A stretch of 64,000 bases of DNA. Origin: Candidatus Thorarchaeota archaeon. Its GTDB lineage: Archaea; Asgardarchaeota; Thorarchaeia; Thorarchaeales; Thorarchaeaceae. The number at the start of each line of letters is the position of its first letter. The first letter of the stretch is position 1. Shown here in pieces: positions 1-9,811 of the stretch. The stretch covers positions 62,001 through 126,000 of the forward strand of contig JABCTV010000001.1 in NCBI GenBank assembly GCA_018238205.1, given 5' to 3'. The notes below the pieces were generated by a model. It saw nothing but the letters and a program-made list of their open reading frames with translations. It made no database searches and was not told where the DNA came from. The translations under genes were made by a program, and so were the position numbers.

Positions 1-616
1 TTTGGAGTGTACTCAGTGTGCTTGAATCTAATGATGTTTCGTCAAGTGGTATTTTTCGACCTATTCCGATAATGGATACACGTTGTCTTGCGTTTAATCG
101 ATCATCAGTTAGTCTTGTCAAATCGTATAGAATGTCAGATCCTCTCTGCCGAATGAAGTAATCAAGCTCATCAAGTATGAGTAGTAGATATCTATCTTCT
201 TCATCCAGTATCTCAACTAGCATCTGCAATAGTTCTTCAGGAGAATGGCCTCGACGTGGAAACTTAGGTTTGAATTCTCTAAGTGCACGTAGAAAGACAA
301 GATATGCTGTTTTATTGATTCTGCAATTGATGTGGATATTGTGCAGACGGATTGATCTCCGATCTGCTGCTTGAACCAGTTGTTCTGTAAATCTCTTAGC
401 TACTGCAGTTTTTCCAGAACCTACTGGACCTTCAATAATGAATTTGTGACTAGTTCTTCCAGGGGTGGTAATCAGGGTCTTGAAATTTTGTGCAAGAGTT
501 CGAAGCTCAGCTTGTCGATGAGGAAGGTTTTCAGGTACATAGTCTATTGATAAAAACTGCTCAGACTTGAAGACACTGCCTCGACTTAGTTCATCTTCAA
601 TATAGTCATGAGCCAT
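1..616 (-). CDS. cdc6: Orc1/Cdc6-type AAA+ replication initiator, 3' end truncated by window edge
   Basis: Manual translation from ATG at 616 (minus): MAHDYIEDELSRGSVFKSEQFLSIDYVPENLPHRQAELRTLAQNF...FIIEGPVGSGKTAVAKRF...LLLILDELDYFI; Walker A GPVGSGKT and Walker B LLLILDELD. Not in the ORF track because it runs off the window. Confidence 0.82.
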   Translation of the reverse strand, partial: MAHDYIEDELSRGSVFKSEQFLSIDYVPENLPHRQAELRTLAQNFKTLITTPGRTSHKFIIEGPVGSGKTAVAKRFTEQLVQAADRRSIRLHNIHINCRINKTAYLVFLRALREFKPKFPRRGHSPEELLQMLVEILDEEDRYLLLILDELDYFIRQRGSDILYDLTRLTDDRLNARQRVSIIGIGRKIPLDETSLDSSTLSTLQ

Positions 617-833
617 GATAGTCCAAGAAATGCTTTGCTGATGCGTCCTTAAAAGCATTTGCGGACTGTACGATTAAAAGTATATTCTAAGAGGAGGTTA
701 CCGAAAGTATTGGCGAGCTCCTAACTCAAGATCCATATCATCGTCAATACTGACTCATCGGGGTCATAGCAATCATCACTCGCCATTAGTGGGATGTAAT
801 GATATGCCGATAAACCTGACGAAAAGGAAATGG

Positions 834-907
834 TGCGACCGCCGGGATTTGAACCCGGCTTGAAAGCTTGGGAAGCTTCCGTCCTAACCAGACTAGACAA
901 CGATCGC
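834..907 (-). tRNA. tRNA-Gly (anticodon CCC), no intron, CCA encoded
   Basis: Acceptor GCGATCG/CGGTCGC, anticodon arm GAAGC-TTCCCAA-GCTTT, T-arm CCGGG-TTCAAAT-CCCGG, discriminator A followed by CCA. Confidence 0.93.
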
Positions 908-1022
908 TATGCTGCTCATCCAAGTTGTATTTGATAAAAAACTATTGGCAAATAATAATCAATAGGTCCTAAGAATATGCTTATCTTGTGCTTGTAAGCA
1001 AATCCAGTTGTGAGATTCAATC

Positions 1023-2156
1023 ATGTCTCCCAATACTAAATCAGTTAACTTTTGGCAAGGAAATCAAGCTTGCGCAGAAGCAGCCATTGCAGCTGGTTGT
1101 AGATTCTTTGCAGGATATCCAATTACACCTGCATCTGAGATTGCTGAGATTATGTCCCAGCAATTACCAAAACTTGGTGGAACTTATGTACAAATGGAAG
1201 ATGAAATTGCAGCAATTTCAGCTATAATTGGAGCTGTATGGGGCGGATCTTTATCAATGACTGCAACTTCGGGTCCAGGTTTTAGTCTCATGCAGGAAAA
1301 TATTGGATACGCTATAATGACTGAAACTCCATGCGTTATTGTAGATGTTCAGAGAGCTGGTCCTAGTACTGGACAAGCAACCAAGGCAGCTCAAGGAGAC
1401 CTTATGCAAGCAAGATGGGGGACTCATGGTGATCATGAGATGATTGTATTAGCACCTAATTCTTCCCAAGAAACGTATGAACTCACAATCAGAGCTTTTA
1501 GCCTATCTGAGAAACTTCGGCATCCAGTGATTCTTCTTTCTGATGAAATAGTTGGCCATTCAAGGGAAAAGGTTGTTGTGGATTCAAGTAGTGATAATCT
1601 GATACCTAGAAGATTTGCCAGAGTAGGAGACCCACCTTATGGTGGTGTGGATTCCGATAAACAGGCAATAATGCCAAGATTTGGAGATGGACATAATCTT
1701 TTGATAACAGGTTCCACACATGATGAAAGGGGTTTTAGAAAGACTTCTGACTCTGAAGCCCATGACAAACTGATTCGTAGAATAACAGCCAAAGTTCAGG
1801 ATGCAAGACAAATTCTGGATGATTTCGTCATTTCGGGACCCGAAAGTGCTGATTGGGGAATCATATCTTTTGGATCTACTTCAAGATCAGTGGAAGAACT
1901 AATGGTAAGTGAAAGCTCAAGATTGAATATGAGAACAATGAGGTTTAGGACTGTCTGGCCATTTCCAGATCAGGCTATAAGAGATTTCAGTAAAACAGTG
2001 GATAAGATACTGGTTCCCGAATTGAATCTCGGACAGTTATCTAGAGAGATTTTACGCGTTGTTAGAGATACTATAGAGGTAGTTCCACTGAATAAAATTG
2101 GTGGCGGTCGTATGATTGAACCTGATGAATTACTTGCTAAAATGTCCCAATCATAA
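1023..2156 (+). CDS. korA: 2-oxoacid:acceptor oxidoreductase subunit alpha (KorA-like)
   Basis: FWQGNQACAEAAIAAGCRFFAGYPITPASEIAE...QMEDEIAAISAIIGA...TSGPGFSLMQENIGYA...QRAGPSTGQATKAAQGDLMQARWGTHGD, typical KorA/PorA alpha motifs. Confidence 0.92.
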   Translation: MSPNTKSVNFWQGNQACAEAAIAAGCRFFAGYPITPASEIAEIMSQQLPKLGGTYVQMEDEIAAISAIIGAVWGGSLSMTATSGPGFSLMQENIGYAIMTETPCVIVDVQRAGPSTGQATKAAQGDLMQARWGTHGDHEMIVLAPNSSQETYELTIRAFSLSEKLRHPVILLSDEIVGHSREKVVVDSSSDNLIPRRFARVGDPPYGGVDSDKQAIMPRFGDGHNLLITGSTHDERGFRKTSDSEAHDKLIRRITAKVQDARQILDDFVISGPESADWGIISFGSTSRSVEELMVSESSRLNMRTMRFRTVWPFPDQAIRDFSKTVDKILVPELNLGQLSREILRVVRDTIEVVPLNKIGGGRMIEPDELLAKMSQS

Positions 2157-3886
2157 TAAGATGATTCTTTGTAATTCGTATATATTGGGTGTTGTATCAA
2201 ATCATGAGAATTGAACTCGATGATGATTGTGATATTAGTGTTCATCCATACAGTTACATTTTCCGTAAGGTATGAGGATATGAAATAAGGAGCGGTTATC
2301 TCAAAATTGAATATATGTTCCCCGGGTTGAATCCAGAGAGGAAGTACTATTGAAACAAGTTGGGTTGAATTAATTTGTTGAGTACTTGCAAAGGGAGTAG
2401 CTTCATTGTTATAGTAAACCATTATTGTAACTGGTTCTACTACATTGCTATTGATATCATAGACTGAAAGATTGAACTGCAGATTCTCACCATAGTATGC
2501 TGATTCTATATCAGCATTGATAATGAATTCTCCAATAACAATGAATTGGAACTCGTGAGAGCCAGAAAAATTGTAGTATTCACTAGCAGGTTCAAGAATG
2601 ACCAAATGCGGCCCAATTGTTAGATTATTCCAAGATGTTAATGTAAGTATGCTCATAGAATGAGGGATTATATCTTTGTGGAGAGAGATTTCTCCAAAAT
2701 CATCCATGAATGACAATGTTATTTCTTGACCCCAATCAAATTCTTCCTCAATTGTGAATTCGATTGAAGTACTATTCCCATGAATAGCTGAGATATTCAT
2801 TTGAACTGGATAGAAGTGAAGTATGTTCTCATTCGCTACTATTGGGACTAATTGATTGTCTGTTTGATATTGAGGATTTGATGTTGTAACATTAATAGTA
2901 TAGACACCTGGAGGAATTTGAAATGGAATCAAGGTTGTGTAGAACCCTTCTCCAAGGTTTGTCATTATTCCATTATTGAAACCTGTATTCCACAAGATAG
3001 TGCTATCAGTGATTCCTCGAAAATCTGCTGCTTCGTGTCTAACAGTTATGTTCACATTTTCAAAATGTGTACTATCTGGAGATTGACATTGAATAGAACT
3101 AGGAACTGAGATAATTGTTAGATTAGAAGCAGTAGGGACAACCAATAGCGGAAGGGATTTAGAAAATCCAAGAAAATCTTCATTTCCAATCCCTGATACT
3201 ATGAGATTATAGGTACCCGGTAATCCCATCGAATTGTTCCAATCAAAATTAAAAGAACCATTAGAACTTGTAGTTGTATTAAAATCAAGTATTGTTTCAG
3301 AGCTGGGGTTATCAATTTGAACATTGATGGGTTCATTAGGGTATTCAACATTATTGTTATGGATTGATACAACCCGTGAAATCAATGTCATATTATTATC
3401 AGATTGAACTATCAGAGGAGTGACTGGGATCACCGTGAGATGACCTCTTGTAATGGTGATTGTGATATTTTCATGATCACCTTGAGAAACTGTGTCGAAT
3501 ATTTCAACATTGAATAAAACATGTGCAGTAGTTCCATTTTCACCAGGATTTGTATCCTCTGGTAAGATAGTATATGATGAGTTCAGCATCCGTGGATTTG
3601 GTGAAGCAGATATGAAATACTCGTCTGCAAATGCTGGGCCTAAATCAGTGACTGTTGCAAAGGATACATAACACCAACCCTCTGGACTGAAATCAGCTAT
3701 TAACCTTGCAACCATTTCAATTGTTTCACCCACTTCGTATACCATCTTATCAGTTTCAAAAGACTGAAAATCGAAATAGAATGCTGTCGCAGAAAGTGTC
3801 AAACTTAGAATGATTATTACTGACAATGAGATAATTGCGAATTTCTTTTGTTTCACAGTCAAACACCAAAAATGAGTCGTATCCAT
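1970..3886 (-). CDS. Large secreted/surface protein with Ig-like (beta-sandwich) repeats
   Basis: N-terminal hydrophobic signal (KFAIISLSVIIILSLTLSATAF), many N-x-S/T sites, repeated beta-strand patterns; ATG at 3886 chosen over the longer ORF start at 3970; C-terminus runs antisense into korA. Confidence 0.65.
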   Translation of the reverse strand: MDTTHFWCLTVKQKKFAIISLSVIIILSLTLSATAFYFDFQSFETDKMVYEVGETIEMVARLIADFSPEGWCYVSFATVTDLGPAFADEYFISASPNPRMLNSSYTILPEDTNPGENGTTAHVLFNVEIFDTVSQGDHENITITITRGHLTVIPVTPLIVQSDNNMTLISRVVSIHNNNVEYPNEPINVQIDNPSSETILDFNTTTSSNGSFNFDWNNSMGLPGTYNLIVSGIGNEDFLGFSKSLPLLVVPTASNLTIISVPSSIQCQSPDSTHFENVNITVRHEAADFRGITDSTILWNTGFNNGIMTNLGEGFYTTLIPFQIPPGVYTINVTTSNPQYQTDNQLVPIVANENILHFYPVQMNISAIHGNSTSIEFTIEEEFDWGQEITLSFMDDFGEISLHKDIIPHSMSILTLTSWNNLTIGPHLVILEPASEYYNFSGSHEFQFIVIGEFIINADIESAYYGENLQFNLSVYDINSNVVEPVTIMVYYNNEATPFASTQQINSTQLVSIVLPLWIQPGEHIFNFEITAPYFISSYLTENVTVWMNTNITIIIEFNSHDLIQHPIYTNYKESSYYDWDILASNSSGSIIRPPPILFSGTTSIVSLTTRKISLDNCPRFNSGTSILSTVLLKSLIA

Positions 3887-3985
3887 GCCTAAAAAAGAGC
3901 ACACGAAAATAGCGACAACGACAGGTTTAATTCGGCACTCAACCAGCCTCAATTTAGAACTCTGATACAATGGAGTGATATTTCC

Positions 3986-4351
3986 ATGGTAATACGACTC
4001 AAAGATACTGTGATTGAATCTGTGGATGATACTGAAACTAGAAGACTGAAATTAATTAAGATGTCATCAAAGACTGATGGGGCGACAATCACGCTTGAAC
4101 TACCTGAAGCACTCTCTGGAACTTTAGGTTTGGGAGAGACAGTAAATGTCGTAATTGACTCCAAAGAGATTGTTAAAGGTCAAGATTCCAAACTATATGT
4201 AGAAGGTAGTATTTTCAAAAAGTCAGATTCTGATGATTTAGAGATTATAGGATCAATTGGTGGTTTACGTCTGGTACTTACACTGGCAAAAGCAACACCA
4301 AGTCAGATAAAGACCTTTGATTCAGACAAATTCTTTATGGCTATTAAATGA
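3986..4351 (+). CDS. rpo8: Likely DNA-directed RNA polymerase subunit Rpo8/RpoG (Rpb8-like)
   Basis: By-eye alignment to eukaryotic RPB8: [49 protein letters not shown] vs [60 protein letters not shown]...[10 protein letters not shown]...[11 protein letters not shown] vs YVMYGKVYR...YVSYGGLLMRL...VDSRVYLLMKK. Upstream of a TFB gene. Confidence 0.7.
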   Translation: [121 protein letters not shown]

Positions 4352-4523
4352 AATAGTAATTTTACTGCTAATTGAGTGAATACTTTCGGTTACCTCTTTC
4401 TGACTAGGCTTTTTGAGTCCTAGTAATCTAGGATATTGTCTATTCTGAAGAACTTTTGACCGGTGTAAACAGATGAATGATGCCTGAAACTCAGTTAGGA
4501 GAGGAGGTATCCTTTCCTATTGG

Positions 4524-5573
4524 GTGTGGTCTTTGACTGATGAAGTATGTAAATCTCATTCAATATCTTCGCAATCCTGTCCGGACTGTCAAGGTTTTCT
4601 GGTTACTAGTCGCGGACACGTAGTTTGTGCTGAATGTGGCTTGGTTATCTCTAGAGAATTTGTATTACCAACATATCAAATGGGAGAACGTAAACGAAGT
4701 AATACACCAGATGCGAGTATGTATGTATCCTTGGGAAACAGAATGCATATTATAGATGGGCTAGGGAGCTATATTGGATTCCATAAGGATAGATATTTTC
4801 AAGATGCAAATGGTCAAGCTCTATCTGGAAGAACCCAGAAGAAATTCAAGCGCCTCAAAACTGTTTACAGCACTAGGATTAGAATTGGAAAGAATGAAGC
4901 TAAATATCGAGCTCTCAGAACACTTAATCATGTGTCAAAATTATTGATGTTAAATGAACAGGTACGAGATCGTACTGCATATCTCTACAAGAAGGTTATT
5001 TCTGAATCTATAGGGAAAGTTAGTAATAATATTCTACTGATAGCAGTATGTCTTCTGATGGCTGTAAGAGAGTTCAAGAATGAAGCTCCAATAACACTTG
5101 ATGAAATTGCTAATGTATTTGAAAAGTGTGGTCACAGGGTCAATGTTAGAGCCATTGTGAGAGAAGCTCTTAGACTCAAGTCATTAACAGGTTACGCGCC
5201 AGAGATTCGTAGACCAAAGGACTATGTTCCAAGAGTGGTTTCTATGTTGATGAATAATGGTCGAGTATTGAGTAAAGTCAAATCTCGAGGATGGAATCCT
5301 AAAGCTTATGAGAACGAGCTTAGAGAGAAGATTCTCACAGTCCTAGGAATGATTCCATCTTCAAAACGTGGTGGTCGTAATCCATTCATTTTCACGGTTT
5401 CTGCAGCTTATGCTAGTGATCGTTTAATTGCATCTCAGTTTGCAAAACGTCCTGTCCTTACTCAAAAACTAACATCAACTGCAACCGAAGTTGCTGAATA
5501 TAGTATTCGTGATCACTTTGGTATGATGAAAAGGATTATAGAAAAAAATAGCGATGTTGCGGTTGTACAATGA
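4524..5573 (+). CDS. tfb: Transcription initiation factor IIB (TFB), divergent
   Basis: N-terminal zinc ribbon CPDCQGFLVTSRGHVVCAECGLV plus cyclin-like repeats (YRALRTLNHVSKLLMLNEQVRDRTAYLYKKV...LLIAVCLLMAVREF). Confidence 0.82.
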   Translation: MWSLTDEVCKSHSISSQSCPDCQGFLVTSRGHVVCAECGLVISREFVLPTYQMGERKRSNTPDASMYVSLGNRMHIIDGLGSYIGFHKDRYFQDANGQALSGRTQKKFKRLKTVYSTRIRIGKNEAKYRALRTLNHVSKLLMLNEQVRDRTAYLYKKVISESIGKVSNNILLIAVCLLMAVREFKNEAPITLDEIANVFEKCGHRVNVRAIVREALRLKSLTGYAPEIRRPKDYVPRVVSMLMNNGRVLSKVKSRGWNPKAYENELREKILTVLGMIPSSKRGGRNPFIFTVSAAYASDRLIASQFAKRPVLTQKLTSTATEVAEYSIRDHFGMMKRIIEKNSDVAVVQ

Positions 5574-5628
5574 CCTTTGATAGTGCCATATTAAGAATAG
5601 AGGCGATAATAATTGGGGTCATTGATAA

Positions 5629-7311
5629 ATGAAACACTGTGTCCGAATTATACAATGTTCTTCTAACCGATGTGATAGTTGCCCAAAACAATCGGAATTG
5701 GAATGTCAAGAGCTTGTGTCTATAAATCAGGATGAAAGAGAATCAACCATTCTTATAGAAAAGAAACGTGGACTAGTCCATGTTCGATTTTCAGGAAATC
5801 CAATAATAGCAGAACCCCCTTGGTCTACAGATGGATGGGAATCCATTTTCATTGGTAAGGATAGTGATTTGTTCCACAATGTAATGGATTTAGTTGATAT
5901 TTATCGTGTAGGGCCTTATGTTTCACTCTTCTTTGACAATCAAGATTGTCATCTAATTAGATATACTCATCTTCCAGTTGTAAGCACTGCTTTAGAGCTC
6001 TCATTGTTAGGTGACCTTGCTAACGATTATAGGTGTTCTATTAGTCCATTAATTGGACATAGAGAATCAGTAACACAACAATTGGAACGTGTTATCACAG
6101 ATATATCAAACCAGATTAAAGAACAAATTCCTGAGATTAATGAGAATACGAGGACTCGATTGGCGAAGATAGCAGCTTATGGCACAAACATCCTTGGTCG
6201 TATTTTTCCCATCCTACTAGATGAGATGACTGAAGAAGTGTATCTAGATGGGCCTAATACCTCAATATATTTTGACCATCAAAAAATGGGTAGGTGTATT
6301 ACTTCAAGTACTTATGATGAAGCTGAAGTACCACGAATTGTGACTTTTCTTCGTTCTGAAAGTAATTTACATTTAGATCGTAGTAATCCATCATTAAAGA
6401 TGGAATTGATATTACTAGGCTCAACTTTGCGTCTTTCTGCTAGTGTTCCGCCGCTAAGTGCTGATGGTTTGTATCTAGAAATCCGACGTGCTAGAAAACA
6501 ACCTTTTACTATTAGAAAACTTATTGAAAATAATACGATTACACAAGAAGCTGCTGCAATCCTCTTGCTAGCAGTAACCAGTAGATTGAATATTACAATT
6601 ACAGGAGGACCCGGTACAGGAAAAACGACCTTACTAAATGCACTAGACAGAGTTACTCCAAGATGGTGGAGAAAAGTCTACATTGAAGATGCTATTGAAA
6701 GTAGGACTTTGCGTAATCATCACCAAGTCAGGTTACAAGTTGATCCTGTAGATGAACAACATAAAAGATTGAATAAGAGTGAGGAGATTGTCAAGTGTCT
6801 TCATAGATCGCCTGATTATTTGATACTTGGAGAAATTCAGACTGCAGAACACAGTAAGGCTCTATTTCAAGCGGTAGCAGCTGGTCTTCATTCAATTCAA
6901 ACATGTCATAGTGATTCTGCAGCTAGTTTGGTTTCTAGATGGATTCTTGGACATAATATCGAAAAATCTAATCTTGGTCTAATGGATTTAATCGTCACAC
7001 TTGAAAGACCAAAACCAGGTGAATCAATACGATATGTCAAGGAAATAGTTGAGATTCGAAAAGGAATTAAAAATGGTTTATTGACATTTATGGGATTAAA
7101 TTCAGTTTATGACAGGATTTCAAAAAATGTTGGTCATTTTGCTGAAGATGGAGCCTTCAGAACTCTAGAAAGGAGTTTAGGAATCAACAATCATGAACAA
7201 GCCCTGAATTCGTTGATAACAACCTTTCATAATAATAGTAAAAATCTGGATTTGGAAAAACTTAGTGAAAATATGTGGGCATACGGTCATCCAATGAAGT
7301 TCATCATGTAG
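5629..7311 (+). CDS. Type II/IV secretion-type ATPase (GspE/VirB11/ArlI superfamily) with N-terminal Cys cluster
   Basis: ITGGPGTGKTTLLNALDRVTPRWWRKVYIEDAIESRTLRNHHQVRLQVDP...DYLILGEIQTAEHSKALFQAVAAGLHSIQTCHSDSAASLVSRW; N-terminal CSSNRCDSCPKQSELEC. Confidence 0.85.
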   Translation: MKHCVRIIQCSSNRCDSCPKQSELECQELVSINQDERESTILIEKKRGLVHVRFSGNPIIAEPPWSTDGWESIFIGKDSDLFHNVMDLVDIYRVGPYVSLFFDNQDCHLIRYTHLPVVSTALELSLLGDLANDYRCSISPLIGHRESVTQQLERVITDISNQIKEQIPEINENTRTRLAKIAAYGTNILGRIFPILLDEMTEEVYLDGPNTSIYFDHQKMGRCITSSTYDEAEVPRIVTFLRSESNLHLDRSNPSLKMELILLGSTLRLSASVPPLSADGLYLEIRRARKQPFTIRKLIENNTITQEAAAILLLAVTSRLNITITGGPGTGKTTLLNALDRVTPRWWRKVYIEDAIESRTLRNHHQVRLQVDPVDEQHKRLNKSEEIVKCLHRSPDYLILGEIQTAEHSKALFQAVAAGLHSIQTCHSDSAASLVSRWILGHNIEKSNLGLMDLIVTLERPKPGESIRYVKEIVEIRKGIKNGLLTFMGLNSVYDRISKNVGHFAEDGAFRTLERSLGINNHEQALNSLITTFHNNSKNLDLEKLSENMWAYGHPMKFIM

Positions 7312-7421
7312 TTATCGAATATCAAGCAAGTATCACTAAGATGATTATCATAAGAAAATAAGCTACAATCCTTTAGGACCTTAAAAGGTTCAGCGAGGTT
7401 TTGAGCTTGAGGTATAATTTT

Positions 7422-7628
7422 ATGGATGATAAAGATCTTATTCATAATGAGCAAGGTGGACCCCTTGTTGAAGAGAGTCTCCTCCTAGGTCTAGCTGTAG
7501 TTACTGTTTCTATTGTAATAGCAGTCATCCTTCAAGCAACTGGATGGGCACAAGATGTTGTGGGGGGGTTATTGCAACTATTACAAGATAGTTGGAGTGA
7601 TTTGACTCAGGTATTCGGCACACCCTGA
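7422..7628 (+). CDS. Small single-TM protein (pilin-like topology)
   Basis: MDDKDLIHNEQGGPLVEESLLLGLAVVTVSIVIAVILQATGW...; follows the secretion-type ATPase; start chosen at internal ATG 7422. Confidence 0.55.
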   Translation: MDDKDLIHNEQGGPLVEESLLLGLAVVTVSIVIAVILQATGWAQDVVGGLLQLLQDSWSDLTQVFGTP

Positions 7629-7746
7629 ACCGAGCAGGAATCAATCAGAAAAATGTTGGCCTTGAATATTTAGGCTTCGGGAAACGGAAAGGCTTATTTG
7701 TGTCCAGAGATGGTTGCCCTCTCGCGCTCCGGGCTGGCATACTCAA

Positions 7747-7854
7747 GCTCCGGTAGTCTATCATAGTGTTATATTGTGGTGGTACCGAATGTAGTCCGGC
7801 CCAGCATGGGGGGTTCTCGACCCCTCGACCCGGGTTCGAATCCCGGCCGGAGCA
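7747..7854 (+). tRNA. tRNA-Glu (anticodon CTC) with ~33-nt non-canonical intron in the D-arm (~7757..7789); CCA encoded
   Basis: GCTCCGG...CCGGAGC acceptor; GGGGG-TTCTCGA-CCCCT anticodon arm; mature form GCTCCGGTAG+TGTAGTCCGGCCC matches the archaeal tRNA-Glu pattern; CGGTA(7751-7755)/TACCG(7783-7787) pairing gives a relaxed BHB-like helix. A second GCTCCGG at 7726 makes the 5' end slightly ambiguous. Confidence 0.82.
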
Positions 7855-7867
7855 CCAATTTAAATTT

Positions 7868-9811
7868 CTACATCATCAAATATTTTTGTCTGATCAATGG
7901 TATTGCAATAATTACAAAGGAAGCTAAAATACCAATTGCAAATCCACTGATACCAATACCCTGAGAATTCAAAACATCTATGAGTGAAATGGGGATGTTT
8001 ATAGTTCCTGTTGAAAATGCTAGACTGTGATTCTGTTCAATTTCGTAATATAATGTATAATTTCCACTTGTATCGGGAACTGGCAAATGTATCACCGATA
8101 TTCCACCTGGTTGAGTTACTGTGTAACCTTCAATTGACTCCCATACGATTTTGATTATGATACCTTCAATAAAAGACCCGTTCAGACACTGTACTTGAAG
8201 GAAAATTGAGATTTTCTGAAGTTGAGGAATTACTTCATAGTAATCAAGTTTTACTAACACAGGAATAGAAATGTTGACGGTCAGATGATAATCTAGTTTT
8301 GTTGGTAATTCATATCGAGTCATATTCATTGGATATGCAATTGAAAGATTGTATATTCCCTCATGACTAGAAGCCAAGTAGGTTATAGTTGCAACCCCAT
8401 TTTCATCTGTTATTGATGATGATACTATCTCTCCGTTACAAAGAAGTTGGGTATCTTGGAAGCTAATATTGCCAGACCAATCTGTTAATTGAACTACGAA
8501 AGTAAGTTCTTGGTTGGGTGATGCAAAATGGAAAATATTGCTGTGTTGAAGCCCAAATTCTGGTTGCGACCAGACTATTATGGTGTATATAATGCTCTTA
8601 TTTGTAACAAATGGATTTCTAATCTCTAGTAATATATCGTGTAAGCCTACTGGTCCCCAAATAGGAAATTCGATATTGATATCTATTGTATCTTGAGAAG
8701 TTTGCATACTCATATTTCTTCCATTCGAAATATCGGAAATAGTGAGTATTCCTTCAATAGGACGACCAAGGATGTCAAATAATGAAATGGTGATATTTGT
8801 GTCTAATCCGATTACTGCAGTAGAAGGTACTGTGATATCGATAATAGCTGGACTGATGATATCAAATTCAATATTGAAAGAAGTTTCTGCATAACGCTCG
8901 GATCCATTGTAGATTATACTCAAACAATGGGAACCCAATGAAAATTGCTCATCAATAACTAAGTGAATTGTTCCATCACCAGAATTATCGGTAGTTGTAT
9001 CGGTCAGTGGACTTCCATCAAGTAGTACTCCAAGATTTGCGGAAATCCCACCTTCAATACTTCCTAATTCCACTTCAAGATTCAAAATAGCACTAAGTGG
9101 GATAGAATCGAGTGAGAAGTTTGATTGTATTAAAGTCTGTATCTTTTGTATTTCAATAGAAAACAGAGTTTCTGTTCTTTCGTAATAATTATCGATATCT
9201 TGTTCATGTACAACCCGGATTACATTTTCTCCTATTACATTCCATGAATTATTACAATGAATTGAAAAAGATGCACCACCAGTAATGTTAGTTACAGAGG
9301 TTGAAAGTAAAATATCATCACTGAAAACAAAAATAGTCCTATTGGTCATTGAGTTTGATGTATCATCAAGGAGAATTATTGAGAAGGAGAGTGTATCTCC
9401 AGGTGCTAACATTACTGGAGTATCCTGAAGTACAATCTCAGTGGATGCTAGTATATTCAAAATGATGTTTTGATAAGACGGTAATAGAAAAATGGATTCA
9501 TTTCCATGAAAAGTAGCATTTACTATTGTTGGACCTAATGAATAATCAATAGGAATATTCCAATTAATTGATGCTAGACCATTTGAATCTGTGATATTAT
9601 TGCCAAGTAACATATTATTGGTTTGATCATAGAACTCAATTCTTTGTTCTGGAACTGGATTTCCGTAGGTCCCATTTTGAAGGAGGATTACTGAGATGAT
9701 TACATTTTCTCCTCTGACAGCAACGAGTTCGTCCTCAGCACTTGCTGTTCCTATACCTGAAGCAATGATTAGGAGCACTAAGGTTGTAACTAGTAAAAGG
9801 GCACCGCCCAT
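7868..9811 (-). CDS. Large surface-anchored protein with Ig-like repeats, signal peptide and C-terminal TM helix
   Basis: N-term LLLVTTLVLLIIASGIGTASAEDE; repeats of NITDSNGLASINW / TDENGVATITY type; C-term GIGISGFAIGILASFVIIAIPLIRQKYLMM. Confidence 0.8.
   Translation of the reverse strand: MGGALLLVTTLVLLIIASGIGTASAEDELVAVRGENVIISVILLQNGTYGNPVPEQRIEFYDQTNNMLLGNNITDSNGLASINWNIPIDYSLGPTIVNATFHGNESIFLLPSYQNIILNILASTEIVLQDTPVMLAPGDTLSFSIILLDDTSNSMTNRTIFVFSDDILLSTSVTNITGGASFSIHCNNSWNVIGENVIRVVHEQDIDNYYERTETLFSIEIQKIQTLIQSNFSLDSIPLSAILNLEVELGSIEGGISANLGVLLDGSPLTDTTTDNSGDGTIHLVIDEQFSLGSHCLSIIYNGSERYAETSFNIEFDIISPAIIDITVPSTAVIGLDTNITISLFDILGRPIEGILTISDISNGRNMSMQTSQDTIDINIEFPIWGPVGLHDILLEIRNPFVTNKSIIYTIIVWSQPEFGLQHSNIFHFASPNQELTFVVQLTDWSGNISFQDTQLLCNGEIVSSSITDENGVATITYLASSHEGIYNLSIAYPMNMTRYELPTKLDYHLTVNISIPVLVKLDYYEVIPQLQKISIFLQVQCLNGSFIEGIIIKIVWESIEGYTVTQPGGISVIHLPVPDTSGNYTLYYEIEQNHSLAFSTGTINIPISLIDVLNSQGIGISGFAIGILASFVIIAIPLIRQKYLMM

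Noticed and set aside
720-790. Possible C/D-box sRNA on the minus strand (GTGATGA... near 775)
   Set aside because: C-like box present but no proper D box/second box pair with the right spacing.
7776-7964. ORF 7776..7964 (+)
   Set aside because: Overlaps the tRNA-Glu gene and the antisense end of the surface protein; sequence is not protein-like.
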